Of a DNA stretch of 64,000 nt, positions 25,847-35,088 are shown piece by piece. The notes beneath the pieces were generated by a model, which saw nothing but the letters and a program-made list of their open reading frames with translations, was not told the origin of the DNA and ran no database searches. The DNA lies in the NCBI GenBank assembly GCA_963696075.1, contig CAVOJD010000020.1, forward strand, positions 11,720-75,719, read 5' to 3'. Each line of letters starts with the position of its first letter. The stretch's first letter is position 1. The DNA comes from CAJQQK01 sp963696075. Its GTDB lineage: Bacteria > Pseudomonadota > Alphaproteobacteria > Rhizobiales > Hyphomicrobiaceae. The translations under genes were made by a program, and so were the position numbers.

Positions 25847-26839
25847 TTAGCTGAGCGCGACGTTTGCAGCGCTTTCCGGCAAATCCTCACCGAAGCAGCG
25901 CTGATAGAACTCCGCCACCAGCGGGCGCTCCAGTTCGTCGCATTTGTTGAGGAAGGTCAGCCGGAACGCGAACCCGACATCGGAGAAGATGTCAGCGTTT
26001 TCCGCCCACGTAATCACCGTCCGCGGGCTCATGACCGTCGACAGATCGCCGTTCATGAACGCGTTCCGCGTCAGATCCGCAACCCTGACCATGTTCGAGA
26101 CAATCTGCCGGCTTTTCTCGTCCTTGGCGAACTTCTTCACCTTCGAGAGCACGATGCCGACTTCGTTGTCGTGCGGTAGATAGTTCAAGGTGCACACGAT
26201 CGACCAGCGGTCCATCTGGCCTTGGTTGATCTGCTGCGTGCCGTGATAGAGCCCCGACGTATCGCCAAGCCCGATCGTGTTGGTCGTCGAAAACAGCCGG
26301 AAGCCCGGATGCGGGTGGATCACGCTGCTCTGGTCGAGAAGCGTGAGCTTGCCCGACACTTCGAGCACGCGCTGGATGACGAACATCACGTCCGGCCGCC
26401 CGGCGTCGTATTCATCGAACACCAGCGCAATGTTGTTCTGCAGCGCCCACGGCAGGATGCCTTCGCGGAATTCGGTAATCTGCTTACCGTCCTTCAGCAC
26501 GATCGCGTCCTTGCCGACCAGGTCGATACGACTGACGTGGCTGTCGAGGTTGACGCGCACACACGGCCAGTTAAGCCGCGCCGCGACTTGCTCGATGTGC
26601 GTCGATTTACCCGTGCCGTGATAGCCCTGGATCATGACCCGTCGGTTGAATTTGAACCCGGCCAGGATCGCGAGCGTCACTTCGCGGTTGAACAGATAGT
26701 CCTCGTCGACCTCCGGCACATGTTCCGAACGCTCGGAATAGGCCAGCGCCTCGAAGTCACTATCAATACCGAAGAGTTCGCGGACAGATACGGTCTTATC
26801 CGGCAGGCCTGCAACGCCGGCCTTGCTTTGAGCTGGCAT
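25847..26839 (-). CDS. cobS: Cobaltochelatase subunit CobS (MoxR-type AAA+ ATPase)
   Basis: A 330-residue AAA+ protein with Walker A G-Y-H-G-T-G-K-S-T (residues 72-80), Walker B region N-N-I-A-L-V-F-D-E-Y-D-A-G-R-P-D-V near 135-151, sensor 1 F-S-T-T-N-T-I-G-L-G-D and the CobS-specific N-terminal F-G-I-D-S-D. It powers the CobN-CobS-CobT cobalt chelatase. The gene lies between the J-domain gene and cobT, a common Rhizobiales order. Confidence 0.95.
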   Translation of the reverse strand: MPAQSKAGVAGLPDKTVSVRELFGIDSDFEALAYSERSEHVPEVDEDYLFNREVTLAILAGFKFNRRVMIQGYHGTGKSTHIEQVAARLNWPCVRVNLDSHVSRIDLVGKDAIVLKDGKQITEFREGILPWALQNNIALVFDEYDAGRPDVMFVIQRVLEVSGKLTLLDQSSVIHPHPGFRLFSTTNTIGLGDTSGLYHGTQQINQGQMDRWSIVCTLNYLPHDNEVGIVLSKVKKFAKDEKSRQIVSNMVRVADLTRNAFMNGDLSTVMSPRTVITWAENADIFSDVGFAFRLTFLNKCDELERPLVAEFYQRCFGEDLPESAANVALS

Positions 26840-26928
26840 ACTATTGAGATTCCAGGTGTCGTTTCGTTTCGGGGAGCCGGTCGGACCGGCATCGGATATG
26901 CACGCAACGTCGCGTGCACAGGGTCGGA

Positions 26929-27537
26929 TTACGCAAGCCCGACCTGCTTTAGATAATTATACGCCTGGAGAATCTCGCGCAACTTCTCCTCTGATCCCCG
27001 GTCACCACCATTCGCATCTGGATGATGTCGCTTAACCAGGGCCTTGAATTGCGCCTTGATGTCGTCTTTCGAGGCGGTTTCCTTGAGTTCCAGCACGATG
27101 AACGACTTCTTCTCCAGCGGCTTCAGCCGCCGCTGCGGCCGGGACTTGTCTGCGGCTGCCTGTCGCGCCCGCCAGGCCTGAAAATCCTTCGCGCCCACTT
27201 TCGAGGCCGGTTTTTTGCGCCCATCGCTCGCCCACGCGTTCTCGCCGAGCTTCCAGGTCGGGCGGTGGCCGTAGGCCGCCGTCTTCTGAAACTCATGCAC
27301 GTCCTTGTCGGACATGCCATCGAAATAGTTGTAGGAGGCGTTGTACTGGCGCACGTGGGTGGCGCAGAAAACGAAGAACTCGCCCTCATGCCCACGCCCC
27401 TTGGGCGCCTTGTGATGACCCGGCTTGTCACAGCCCTTCCACTGACAATTCGGAAGGCTCGGCTGCTCTGCCGCCTTCTTCTTGTCGGATGGCCGCTTGA
27501 TGCGGATCATGTCGAAGTATTTTGAATCTGAATTCAT
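26929..27537 (-). CDS. J-domain (DnaJ-like) protein
   Basis: The ATG at 27537 gives 202 residues; the frame upstream reads into non-coding sequence. The C-terminal part (about 140-202) is a J domain with the essential H-P-D in K-R-H-H-P-D-A-N-G-G-D and a final helix I-L-Q-A-Y-N-Y-L-K. The N-terminal part is specific to alphaproteobacteria: a Cys/His cluster (C-Q-W-K-G-C then F-C-A-T-H-V-R-Q-Y-N) that could bind zinc. It should stimulate a DnaK-type chaperone. Location next to cobS suggests a link with chelatase assembly, which is only inference. Confidence 0.85.
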   Translation of the reverse strand: MNSDSKYFDMIRIKRPSDKKKAAEQPSLPNCQWKGCDKPGHHKAPKGRGHEGEFFVFCATHVRQYNASYNYFDGMSDKDVHEFQKTAAYGHRPTWKLGENAWASDGRKKPASKVGAKDFQAWRARQAAADKSRPQRRLKPLEKKSFIVLELKETASKDDIKAQFKALVKRHHPDANGGDRGSEEKLREILQAYNYLKQVGLA

Positions 27538-27748
27538 GGCCAGCGAGTATGGTGTCTGGCGCCGAACGACACAAGATATATGCGTCAGTTCACACAGCCT
27601 AGTGCCCCGAATGCTATAGATAGGGAGCCGGCGAACATGCCGATAAATCAGGCAATTGTGCCGCACCCCATCATCGGCGGTTAACCCGCCGGCCCTGCCC
27701 ATGACGTGCCAACGCCGCGAACCACACCAATCCTACCAGGAGAATGAC

Positions 27749-28027
27749 GTGTCGATTGAACAGCAAATGCGCTTGAAGTTGATCGAGGCCCTGGAGCCGA
27801 TCCGCCTCGACCTGATCAATGAGAGCGAGCTTCACGCTGGCCACCGCGGCTCGCCGGGCACCGGCAACAGCCACTTCCGTCTGCTGGTCGTCGCAGAAAA
27901 ATTCGAGGGCCTCTCCCGTCTCGCCCGCCATCGCCTGATCAACGAGATCCTGGCCGACGAGCTTTCAGGCCAGATCCACGCCCTCGCCATTCAAGCCCAC
28001 GCCCCCGGCGAGAAGCCGGCCAGCTAG
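27749..28027 (+). CDS. BolA-family protein
   Basis: GTG 27749 follows AGGAGA and begins a 92-residue protein. The BolA fold is clear: a first helix (M-R-L-K-L-I-E-A-L), L-I-N-E-S-E-L-H-A-G-H near 24-34, H-F-R-L-L-V-V-A-E-K-F-E-G near 45-57, R-H-R-L-I-N-E-I-L near 64-72, and a short C-terminal strand with H-A-L-A-I-Q-A-H-A. BolA proteins pair with monothiol glutaredoxins in iron-sulfur and iron regulation. It is divergent from the J-domain gene. Confidence 0.92.
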   Translation: MSIEQQMRLKLIEALEPIRLDLINESELHAGHRGSPGTGNSHFRLLVVAEKFEGLSRLARHRLINEILADELSGQIHALAIQAHAPGEKPAS

Positions 28028-28173
28028 GCAACCACCCGGTGGACCAACCAATCCAATTCCCTGATCATTAATTTACGCCCCCCGATCGACGTGCCCCAGA
28101 TGTCCCTCTCGGAGTTTGACGTGGCCCTCACGGCGCCACGTCCGCGCAACGCCCCGCCCCTGAGCCATCTCCT

Positions 28174-28210
28174 CGCGCCATTTGCCCGCGCCATCTGCCC
28201 GCGCCATCTG
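28174..28210. repeat. 13-bp tandem repeat, nearly 3 copies
   Basis: CGCGCCATTTGCC (28174-28186), CGCGCCATCTGCC (28187-28199) and CGCGCCATCTG (28200-28210) follow one another in the gap between bolA and the CorC/HlyC-type gene. Confidence 0.9.
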
Positions 28211-28302
28211 GTTGAACGCCCCCACCTGCGCTATCACGGTCAGGCGGGTCCGCCCGCCCCCTGGTCGTCCTCCCGACCCCTCACCGTACCCCGGAAACAC
28301 TG

Positions 28303-29601
28303 ATGCTGTTCTCTGACTTCACCTTGATCCTCCTCGCCATCGCGCTGCTTCTGGCGATGTCGGCCTTCTTTTCAGGTTCCGAGACTGCCCTCACCGCGGT
28401 CTCCCGCGCCCGCATGCATGGCCTTGAGCAGGAAGGCCGCCCCGGCGCCAGCACCGTCAATCGCCTCCTCGAGACCCCCGAGCGCATCATCGGCACCGTC
28501 CTTCTCGGCAACAATCTGGTCAACATCCTCGCCTCCGCCCTCACGACCAGCGTGATGATCCACCTGTTCGGCGAAGCCGGCGTCTTCTACGCGACGATGC
28601 TCCTGACGCTGTTCATCGTGATATTCTGCGAAGTCTTGCCCAAGACCTACGCCATTGCCTTCCCGGACCGCTTTTCTCTGACCGTCGCCCCGGTCATGGC
28701 AACGCTGATCGTGATCCTGAGTCCGATTACCCGCGTCATCGAATTCATCGTCACCCTGCTCATGAAGATCACCCCGAGCCGCGCGGACGATGAGGCCAAC
28801 ATCCTTGCGCACCACGAATTGCGCGGCACCATCGAGCTCTCCACCCGTGAGGGCGTCGTCGACCGCGGCGAAGCCAAGCGCCTCGGCGGTGTCCTCGATC
28901 TGCGCGACCTTGAGATCGACGATCTCATGCAGCACCGCACCGACCTCGAGACGATCAACGGCAACGACCCCCCCGCCAAGATCGTCAACGATGTCCTGCG
29001 CTCCCAATACACCCGCATGCCCGTCTGGCGCGACCACCCCGACAACATCATCGGCGTGCTTCATTCAAAGGATCTTCTCGCAGCCCTTGGCCGCAACGGC
29101 TGGGACATCGAGAAACTCGACCTTGCCGCCATCATTTCCGAACCCTGGTTCGTGCCCGACACCACCAGCGTCTCCGATCAGCTCAACGCCTTTCTCACCC
29201 GCAAGACCCAGCTCGCCCTCGTCGTCGACGAATACGGCGAGGTCCAGGGCCTGATCACGCTCGAAGACATCCTCGAGGAGATCGTCGGCGAAATCGTCGA
29301 CGAGCACGACATCGGCGAGGATACCATCCGGCGCCAGCCGGACGGTGCCATCAACGTCGACGGCGGCGTTGCGATCCGCGACATCAACCGTGAAATGGAC
29401 TGGGACATGCCGGACGAGGAAGCCGTCACCGTCGCGGGCCTCGTCATTCACGAGTCCCAGACCATCCCCGAACCGGGCCAGACCTTCACGTTCTACGGCT
29501 ATCGCTTCGAGATCCTGCGCCGGTCGAAGAACCGCATCACCGCAATCCGCATCCGCAAGCTCGACGAGGAAACCACCCCGGCAGCCTCAAGCCAGACCTG
29601 A
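28303..29601 (+). CDS. CorC/HlyC-type membrane protein (CNNM domain, CBS pair, CorC_HlyC domain)
   Basis: A 432-residue protein with an N-terminal CNNM/DUF21 domain of four hydrophobic segments (within residues 5-150, including F-S-G-S-E-T-A-L-T-A-V-S-R-A-R), a CBS pair (about 205-330, with L-H-S-K-D-L-L and V-V-D-E-Y-G-E-V-Q-G-L-I-T-L-E-D), and a C-terminal CorC_HlyC domain (V-A-G-L-V-I-H, F-x-F-Y-G-Y-R-F-E-I-L). This family is annotated as hemolysin-like but mostly concerns Mg2+/Co2+ transport or resistance. It is convergent with aroB. Confidence 0.9.
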   Translation: MLFSDFTLILLAIALLLAMSAFFSGSETALTAVSRARMHGLEQEGRPGASTVNRLLETPERIIGTVLLGNNLVNILASALTTSVMIHLFGEAGVFYATMLLTLFIVIFCEVLPKTYAIAFPDRFSLTVAPVMATLIVILSPITRVIEFIVTLLMKITPSRADDEANILAHHELRGTIELSTREGVVDRGEAKRLGGVLDLRDLEIDDLMQHRTDLETINGNDPPAKIVNDVLRSQYTRMPVWRDHPDNIIGVLHSKDLLAALGRNGWDIEKLDLAAIISEPWFVPDTTSVSDQLNAFLTRKTQLALVVDEYGEVQGLITLEDILEEIVGEIVDEHDIGEDTIRRQPDGAINVDGGVAIRDINREMDWDMPDEEAVTVAGLVIHESQTIPEPGQTFTFYGYRFEILRRSKNRITAIRIRKLDEETTPAASSQT

Positions 29602-29653
29602 CCGGCGGAAAGACCGCACGCCCACGACCATTGGAAACCTCAAGCCGGCAACC

Positions 29654-30820
29654 CTAGCCGGCAAGCTGACGCGCCAGAAAATCGCGCACCTGCCCACGCT
29701 CGATGTCACGCGTGATGAACGCGTCCCCGATGCCGCGCGCCAGAATGAACGTGAGCTGCCCGTCACGCACCTTCTTGTCCTGCCCCATCAGCGCCACCAG
29801 CCCATCCGCACTCGGCTTGTCGTCGCCGGGGATGTCCTGCAGCACCGTCGGCAGCCCCATCGCCTTGACGTGCGCGGCAACCCGCGCCGCCGTCTGTGGC
29901 GGACACGCGCCGATTTCCTCCGAAAGCCGGAACGCCAGACACATCCCGATCGCCACCCCTTCGCCATGCAGCAGCCGGTCGGAATAGCCGGTGAACGATT
30001 CCAGCGCATGGCCGAACGTGTGGCCGAGGTTCAAAAGCTGGCGCTCACCCGTTTCGGTTTCATCCCGCGCGACGATCTCAGCCTTCATCTCGACGCTCCG
30101 CGTCACCGCCTTCACGACAGCGGCAGGTTCGCGCGCCATGACGTCGCCGGCATGATCCTCGAGCCAGCCATAGAACGCCTCGTCCCCAAGCAGTCCGTAC
30201 TTCACCACTTCCGCATAACCCGCCCGCATTTCCCGGTCCGGCAGCGTCGTCAGCGTCGCCGTATCCGCCAGCACCAGGCCGGGCTGGTGGAACGCACCAA
30301 TCAGGTTCTTGCCTTGCGGCGTATTGATCCCGGTCTTGCCCCCAACCGAGGAATCGACCTGCGCAAGCAGGCTCGTTGGCACCTGCAGAAACTGCACGCC
30401 GCGGCGCAGCACCGCCGCCGCAAACCCGGCCAGATCACCGATCACGCCACCGCCGAGCGCGATGACGACATCGCGCCGCTCGACGCCGCCCGCAAGCAGC
30501 GCCTCACTTAGAAACCGGAGTTGGTCGAAATTCTTGGTCTTCTCCCCCGGCGGCAGTGCAATCGACGTGCGCAATAAGCCCCGCCCTGCAAGCTCTTCCG
30601 AAAGCGGGCCGAGATGCGATTGGGCAACGTGCTCATCCGTCACGATTGCAAAGCGGGTCTGGCCGAACCGCTCGACCGCGAGGTCGGCAAGCTCGCCAAT
30701 CAGGCCCGGCCCGATGATGACATCGTAGCTGCGCTCACCAAGCGCGACGCGCACCGTCTGGCGCAGCCCCTTGGCCGACTCCGTGTCCAAACCGCCCTCC
30801 GAGATGTCCTCACGCCCCAT
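29654..30820 (-). CDS. aroB: 3-dehydroquinate synthase
   Basis: The ATG at 30820 gives 388 residues and overlaps the end of aroK by 11 bp; an ATG 24 bp upstream is possible. The NAD-binding region (V-T-D-E-H-V, G-E-K-T-K-N-F), the D-V-V-I-A-L-G-G-G-V-I-G-D-L-A-G-F-A-A-A box, the metal ligands in F-L-Q-V-P-T-S-L-L-A-Q-V-D-S-S-V-G-G-K-T-G-I-N and the H-T-F-G-H-A-L-E motif are all present. It converts DAHP to 3-dehydroquinate in the shikimate pathway. Confidence 0.95.
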   Translation of the reverse strand: MGREDISEGGLDTESAKGLRQTVRVALGERSYDVIIGPGLIGELADLAVERFGQTRFAIVTDEHVAQSHLGPLSEELAGRGLLRTSIALPPGEKTKNFDQLRFLSEALLAGGVERRDVVIALGGGVIGDLAGFAAAVLRRGVQFLQVPTSLLAQVDSSVGGKTGINTPQGKNLIGAFHQPGLVLADTATLTTLPDREMRAGYAEVVKYGLLGDEAFYGWLEDHAGDVMAREPAAVVKAVTRSVEMKAEIVARDETETGERQLLNLGHTFGHALESFTGYSDRLLHGEGVAIGMCLAFRLSEEIGACPPQTAARVAAHVKAMGLPTVLQDIPGDDKPSADGLVALMGQDKKVRDGQLTFILARGIGDAFITRDIERGQVRDFLARQLAG

Positions 30821-31436
30821 GATCGTCTCCTGACCGCCCCGCAACCAGCGCGAGCGGCCCGGCCGCCAGCGCCTCGATGATGTCCCTCACAACCACTTCG
30901 TGACTGACATCCCGGCTCGTAATCGTCACATCCGCCTGGGCATATATCGGATAGCGCGCGTCCATCAGCTCCCGCATGCGCGCTTCCGGGTCATCCGTCT
31001 TGAGCAGCGGCCGGTCGTCACGGCGCATCACCCGCCGCATCAATATCTCCAGATCCGCCTTGAGCCACACCGCAATCCCCGCCGCGCCGATCACCTGCCG
31101 CGTATCTTCCCGCATATAGGCGCCGCCGCCCGTCGCCAGCACCTGCGGCCCACTCTTGAGCAACCGGCAGATCACAAGGTGTTCGCGGTCGCGAAAATGC
31201 GCCTCCCCATAGTCTTCGAAGATCTCAGGGATCGTTTTGCCGGCCGCCGCCTCGATTTCGTTGTCCGCATCGACAAACGCGAGCCCGAGCCGATTGGCAA
31301 GCCGCCGCCCGACCGAGGACTTGCCGCACCCCATCAGCCCCACGAGCACGATTGAACGCGCCCCAAGCCGCTCGACCAGCTCGGCGACAGTCTCATCAGG
31401 CTCCGAGCCCTTTGCTCCGGGGTCGAATCCGGCCAT
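30810..31436 (-). CDS. aroK: Shikimate kinase
   Basis: Started at ATG 31436 the protein has 208 residues. Walker A is G-L-M-G-C-G-K-S-S-V-G near 36-46, the shikimate-binding D-A-D-N-E-I-E follows, then F-R-D-R-E and the G-G-G-A-Y box, with the lid Arg in M-R-R-D-D-R-P-L-L. It phosphorylates shikimate. The short N-terminal extension of about 25 residues is common in Rhizobiales. aroK and aroB overlap and are surely one operon. Confidence 0.95.
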   Translation of the reverse strand: MAGFDPGAKGSEPDETVAELVERLGARSIVLVGLMGCGKSSVGRRLANRLGLAFVDADNEIEAAAGKTIPEIFEDYGEAHFRDREHLVICRLLKSGPQVLATGGGAYMREDTRQVIGAAGIAVWLKADLEILMRRVMRRDDRPLLKTDDPEARMRELMDARYPIYAQADVTITSRDVSHEVVVRDIIEALAAGPLALVAGRSGDDHGA

Positions 31437-31754
31437 GAATCCTGTTACTCCCAAGTAAGCCGTCTCGGCGATTCCAAAGTATCCAGGGTCTAGCGGCCCT
31501 TGTTCCGGTCCACAAGTTGAACATGCGCTTGCACAAAACCATCCGCGGCGACAGGCAGTGACGGCCGTATCCGTTGGATAAACCTCACGCTGACGAGCAT
31601 TCAAACGGCAACGACGGTTAAAATAGGGAGTCTGTACACGACCGTCACCGCGATACGCCCAAATCCGTCATAATGGCGCCACGGAAGATTTCGATACCGC
31701 ACATAACGAGGACTGGTCTCCGGTTCCTGAACCGATCCAGAAAAATCCGACGCA
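31437..31754. other. Divergent intergenic region between aroK and the 47-residue gene
   Basis: About 318 bp, locally less GC-rich, with no ORF of protein-like character. It must hold the promoters of the aroK-aroB operon and of the plus-strand genes, but I find no confident -35/-10 pair, repeat or RNA structure. Confidence 0.6.
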
Positions 31755-31898
31755 ATGCCAAGCCTATTCCGCTTTCTTTTCGTCGTTTCGACATTGGTGG
31801 CCATCACCTATGGCAGTCTCTATGTGCTCGCCGTCTATTTCGAACCGGAACAGACCGAAGTCCAAAAGCCGCTTCCCAGCGTCAAGATCAAGCGCTGA
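31755..31898 (+). CDS. Small membrane peptide, 47 residues
   Basis: A 47-residue ORF (ATG 31755, TGA 31896-31898) encodes one TM helix (about residues 4-27, F-R-F-L-F-V-V-S-T-L-V-A-I-T-Y-G) followed by an acidic-then-basic tail ending V-K-I-K-R. Small single-TM proteins with an F-E-P-E pattern and a K-I-(K/R) end are, as I recall, found upstream of the xerD region in other Rhizobiales, so I think it is a real conserved gene. Its function is unknown. The large secreted-protein ORF opens in another frame inside this gene. Confidence 0.65.
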   Translation: MPSLFRFLFVVSTLVAITYGSLYVLAVYFEPEQTEVQKPLPSVKIKR

Positions 31899-33915
31899 GC
31901 TGAGCCGGCGGCTGAGCCATTTAGCGCACGCCGCGCTGGCGTTCTGCCTCGCGGTTCTGGTCGCGATCCCGGCAAGCGCAGATGATCCATGGAACCCGTT
32001 CGCCGATCGCGACCGGCGCACCACCACCCCTCAGCCACGCCCCCCTCAGCCTACAACCGCCACCCCCGGCGAATATCTGGCCCCGATGACCCCGGAGGCC
32101 GGCACCGCCCGCCCCGCCATGCCCCCGGGTGGCACCCCCTATGGCGCCGCACCCCCATCCCCCTACGACAGCCGTCCTGGAACCTACCAACCGCCCAATC
32201 CCGCCGGCCCCTGGGGCGCCGCGCCCGGCGCTGGCACAGCCGCCACCCCCGTGATCGAGCGGGGCGAACTCGCCCCTGTGATGCGCGATCCCGGCCAGCC
32301 TGCACCCGTAACACCGGCCCCCCTGGCACCGTCTCCCCTGGCGCCAGCACCCATGACATCCGCGTCCGGCACCGCCAACAATGCCCCACCGGCCCTGTCC
32401 GGTGCCTGGGCCGGCCTCGATGCCTCAAGCGCTGAACAACTCCTGACGCCCCTCAGGCTGCCCCCGGCGTCCCCCGCCATGAGCGACTTGCTCGCACAGT
32501 TCCTCACCACCCCGCTCGCAGACCCGCGCCTTGAACTTGTCCGCGCCGCAACCCTCTGGCGCAGCGGCGTCGCCCTCACCCAGCCGCTATCCGCGAACCT
32601 GGCCGACGCCGCAACCGGCAGCGGCGCTTCAGCCGTCCTCGCAACCTTGCTGCTCACCAAGATCGACCTTGCAGCCAACCGCGACCAGGACGCCTGCGCC
32701 CGCATCAAGACGGCCGTCTCAGACAACCCCGACGCCATGCCCGCGAACCTGCGTGGCGAGGCCGTCGTGATCGCAGGCTACTGCGCGATCGCGGCCGGCA
32801 AACCCGAAGCCGGCGCCCTCGCAGCCCAACTCGCCCGCGACACTGGCAACAACCAGCCCTTCACACTGGCCCTGCTCGAGGCCATCACCGCCGGCAGCCA
32901 GCCAGGCGTACCCCTGACCCACCGTACCAGCCTGATCGACGGCCTTCTCGCCTTGCGCCTCAAGGACGTCGACCCGGCCATCCTCGAGCAACTCATCGCC
33001 AACGCAGACCCCGGCCTCCTCGGTTTTCTCGCGGGCAACAACCGCCTCCCCGGCCACTTGGCGCTGCTTGCAGCAGAACGCGCCGCCACCCTCAACGTGA
33101 TCCCGCCGGCGCGCCTCGCCGAGATCTACCGGTCCAACGCTGACGCGACCGGCACCACCACATCGGGCACGGCCACATCACCGGCCACCGAACGGGCCGC
33201 CCTGTTTGCCGCCGCCGAACGCAATCCCGCTCAGTTCCAGAAAACCCGTGATATTCGCGCCCTCCTCGACAGCGCCCTGCGTGACCGCCTCTACCACTCT
33301 GTCGCCGTCGCCCTGACGCCCATCGTCGGCGCCATTCCTCCAGCCCAGGAAATCTCCTGGTTCTCCGAAACGGCGATCGAAGCGCTGGCAGCCGGCGGCA
33401 ACTATCAGGCGGCCCGCAATTGGGTCGAATTCGCCCGCCCCTTCGCCCAAGGCGCCGGCAATCTTGATCACTGGCACCTCCTTCTCGACATCGCTGATGC
33501 CGGCCTGCCGCCGGGCGAGCGGGGCCGCGGCTTTCAGGCCCTCGAAGACGTCATCTCACGCGGCCGCTTTGATGCCGTCGCCCTGCACCGCCTCGTCACC
33601 GTGCTCGACGCCCTCGACTACAACGTCCCCATCCCGATCTGGAACCTCGCCAGCCGCACCGAACAGCCGCAAACCGGCCATCTCCCCGAAACCGGCATCC
33701 TCTCGGCCCTGAAGAAAACCTCTGAGAACGGCCAGACGCTGGCAACAACCCTCTTCGCCCTGCGCACTTTGGCCCCAGAAGGCACGTCCGCAACCCATCT
33801 CCTCGGCCTTGGCGAGACGATCCGCGCCCTCAAACGGGCCGGCCTGGAACGCGACGCACGCCGACTGGCCTTCGAGGCGCTCTTCGCGGATTGGCCACGC
33901 ACGGTTGGCGGCTGA
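31810..33915 (+). CDS. Large exported protein of unknown function, Pro/Ala-rich N-terminus
   Basis: The frame is open for 701 codons. The true start is unclear: ATG 31810 or 31825 would overlap the small membrane peptide, and a CTG at 31900 would lie just after it. A signal-peptide core (LAHAALAFCLAVLVAIPASA, about residues 37-57) supports export. A Pro/Gly/Ala-rich, probably disordered region (about 70-205) precedes a helical domain resembling TPR or alpha-solenoid repeats to the end. The gene lies directly before the XerD-type recombinase gene. No named family is recognised. Confidence 0.75.
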   Translation: MAVSMCSPSISNRNRPKSKSRFPASRSSAELSRRLSHLAHAALAFCLAVLVAIPASADDPWNPFADRDRRTTTPQPRPPQPTTATPGEYLAPMTPEAGTARPAMPPGGTPYGAAPPSPYDSRPGTYQPPNPAGPWGAAPGAGTAATPVIERGELAPVMRDPGQPAPVTPAPLAPSPLAPAPMTSASGTANNAPPALSGAWAGLDASSAEQLLTPLRLPPASPAMSDLLAQFLTTPLADPRLELVRAATLWRSGVALTQPLSANLADAATGSGASAVLATLLLTKIDLAANRDQDACARIKTAVSDNPDAMPANLRGEAVVIAGYCAIAAGKPEAGALAAQLARDTGNNQPFTLALLEAITAGSQPGVPLTHRTSLIDGLLALRLKDVDPAILEQLIANADPGLLGFLAGNNRLPGHLALLAAERAATLNVIPPARLAEIYRSNADATGTTTSGTATSPATERAALFAAAERNPAQFQKTRDIRALLDSALRDRLYHSVAVALTPIVGAIPPAQEISWFSETAIEALAAGGNYQAARNWVEFARPFAQGAGNLDHWHLLLDIADAGLPPGERGRGFQALEDVISRGRFDAVALHRLVTVLDALDYNVPIPIWNLASRTEQPQTGHLPETGILSALKKTSENGQTLATTLFALRTLAPEGTSATHLLGLGETIRALKRAGLERDARRLAFEALFADWPRTVGG

Positions 33916-34018
33916 CGCCGCCCTGACAACATCGACCCGCGTCCTGCATCGCCACCCCGCCCGCACACCGGTATTCTCCGCTACATTCATTGATTCGCAC
34001 CAACCAGGCCGGCCCCGC

Positions 34019-34975
34019 ATGATGTACGCGCCATCAGCCCACCTTCAGGCGTTTCTGGACGCCCGCTCCGCGGAACGCGGCATGTCAAAGCTCACCCTCG
34101 AAGCCTACACCCGCGATATCGAGGACTTCCTGGGCTTCCTCGGCGAAGCAAAACCGCTTGCCGCCGTCACCGCCGCTGACATCAACGCCTATCTCCGCCA
34201 CCAGACCGAGGAAGGCCTCGGCCCCGCCTCCCGCGCCCGCCGCCTCTCCGCCATCCGCCAATTTCTGAAATACCTGGTTGCAGAAGGCCTGCTGGCAGAG
34301 AACCCCGCAGCCCTCATTTCCGGCCCGCGCAAACAGCGCCCACTGCCCAAGACGCTGAGCGTCGCCGAAGTCGAGAACCTCCTCGAGACGGCCCGCACCC
34401 TCGCCGAGACCGCAACCGGCAAGGACCGCGCCCGCGCGCTCCGCTTCCATTGCCTGATCGAGATCCTGTATGCCACCGGTATGCGCGTCAGCGAACTCGT
34501 CTCCCTGCCGCGTTCGGTCCTGACCGGTGACGCCCGCCTCTTCACCATCAAGGGCAAGGGCGGACGCGAGCGCCAGGTCCCCCTCTCCCGCCCCGCCCGC
34601 GAAGCCTTGAACCTCTATCTCGGCCTCAAGAGCGACGGTGCGCCGGACTCGGAAATCCCCCGCGCCATCGCCAGCCGCTGGCTCTTCCCATCATCCAGCG
34701 CCCAGGGCCACCTGACGCGTCAACGTTTCGCCCAGGACCTGAAGGACGTCGCCGCCGCCGCCGGCATCGCCCCCGATCGCATCAGCCCCCACGTCCTGCG
34801 CCATGCCTTTGCAAGCCACCTCCTGGACCGCGGCGCCGACCTGCGCGCCGTCCAACAGCTCCTCGGCCACGCAGATATCTCCACCACCGAGATCTACACC
34901 CACGTCCTCGAGGAGCGCCTGAAGCGCCTGGTTAACGATCACCATCCCCTTGCCCGCCAGCCTGCAAAGCCCTAG
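34019..34975 (+). CDS. xerD: Site-specific tyrosine recombinase XerD
   Basis: Started at ATG 34019 the protein has 318 residues, the usual length. The N-terminal SAM-like domain (S-K-L-T-L-E-A-Y-T-R-D-I) is followed by the catalytic domain with R in A-T-G-M-R-V-S-E-L, K in K-G-K-G-G-R-E-R, H-V-L-R-H-A-F-A-S-H, L-G-H-A-D-I-S-T-T-E-I-Y-T-H-V; all catalytic residues are present. It resolves chromosome dimers at dif with XerC. A dif site was not found nearby. Its position upstream of accA matches many Rhizobiales. Confidence 0.9.
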   Translation: MMYAPSAHLQAFLDARSAERGMSKLTLEAYTRDIEDFLGFLGEAKPLAAVTAADINAYLRHQTEEGLGPASRARRLSAIRQFLKYLVAEGLLAENPAALISGPRKQRPLPKTLSVAEVENLLETARTLAETATGKDRARALRFHCLIEILYATGMRVSELVSLPRSVLTGDARLFTIKGKGGRERQVPLSRPAREALNLYLGLKSDGAPDSEIPRAIASRWLFPSSSAQGHLTRQRFAQDLKDVAAAAGIAPDRISPHVLRHAFASHLLDRGADLRAVQQLLGHADISTTEIYTHVLEERLKRLVNDHHPLARQPAKP

Positions 34976-35088
34976 GTCTGTTCGGTCGTTTGGCCTCTTT
35001 GCCAGGCTGCAACTCATACCGGGTTCACTACGCTTTCCCCGATCGACTAGCCCGACGGCGCAACCTGCGCTAACCATGCACGAAATCC

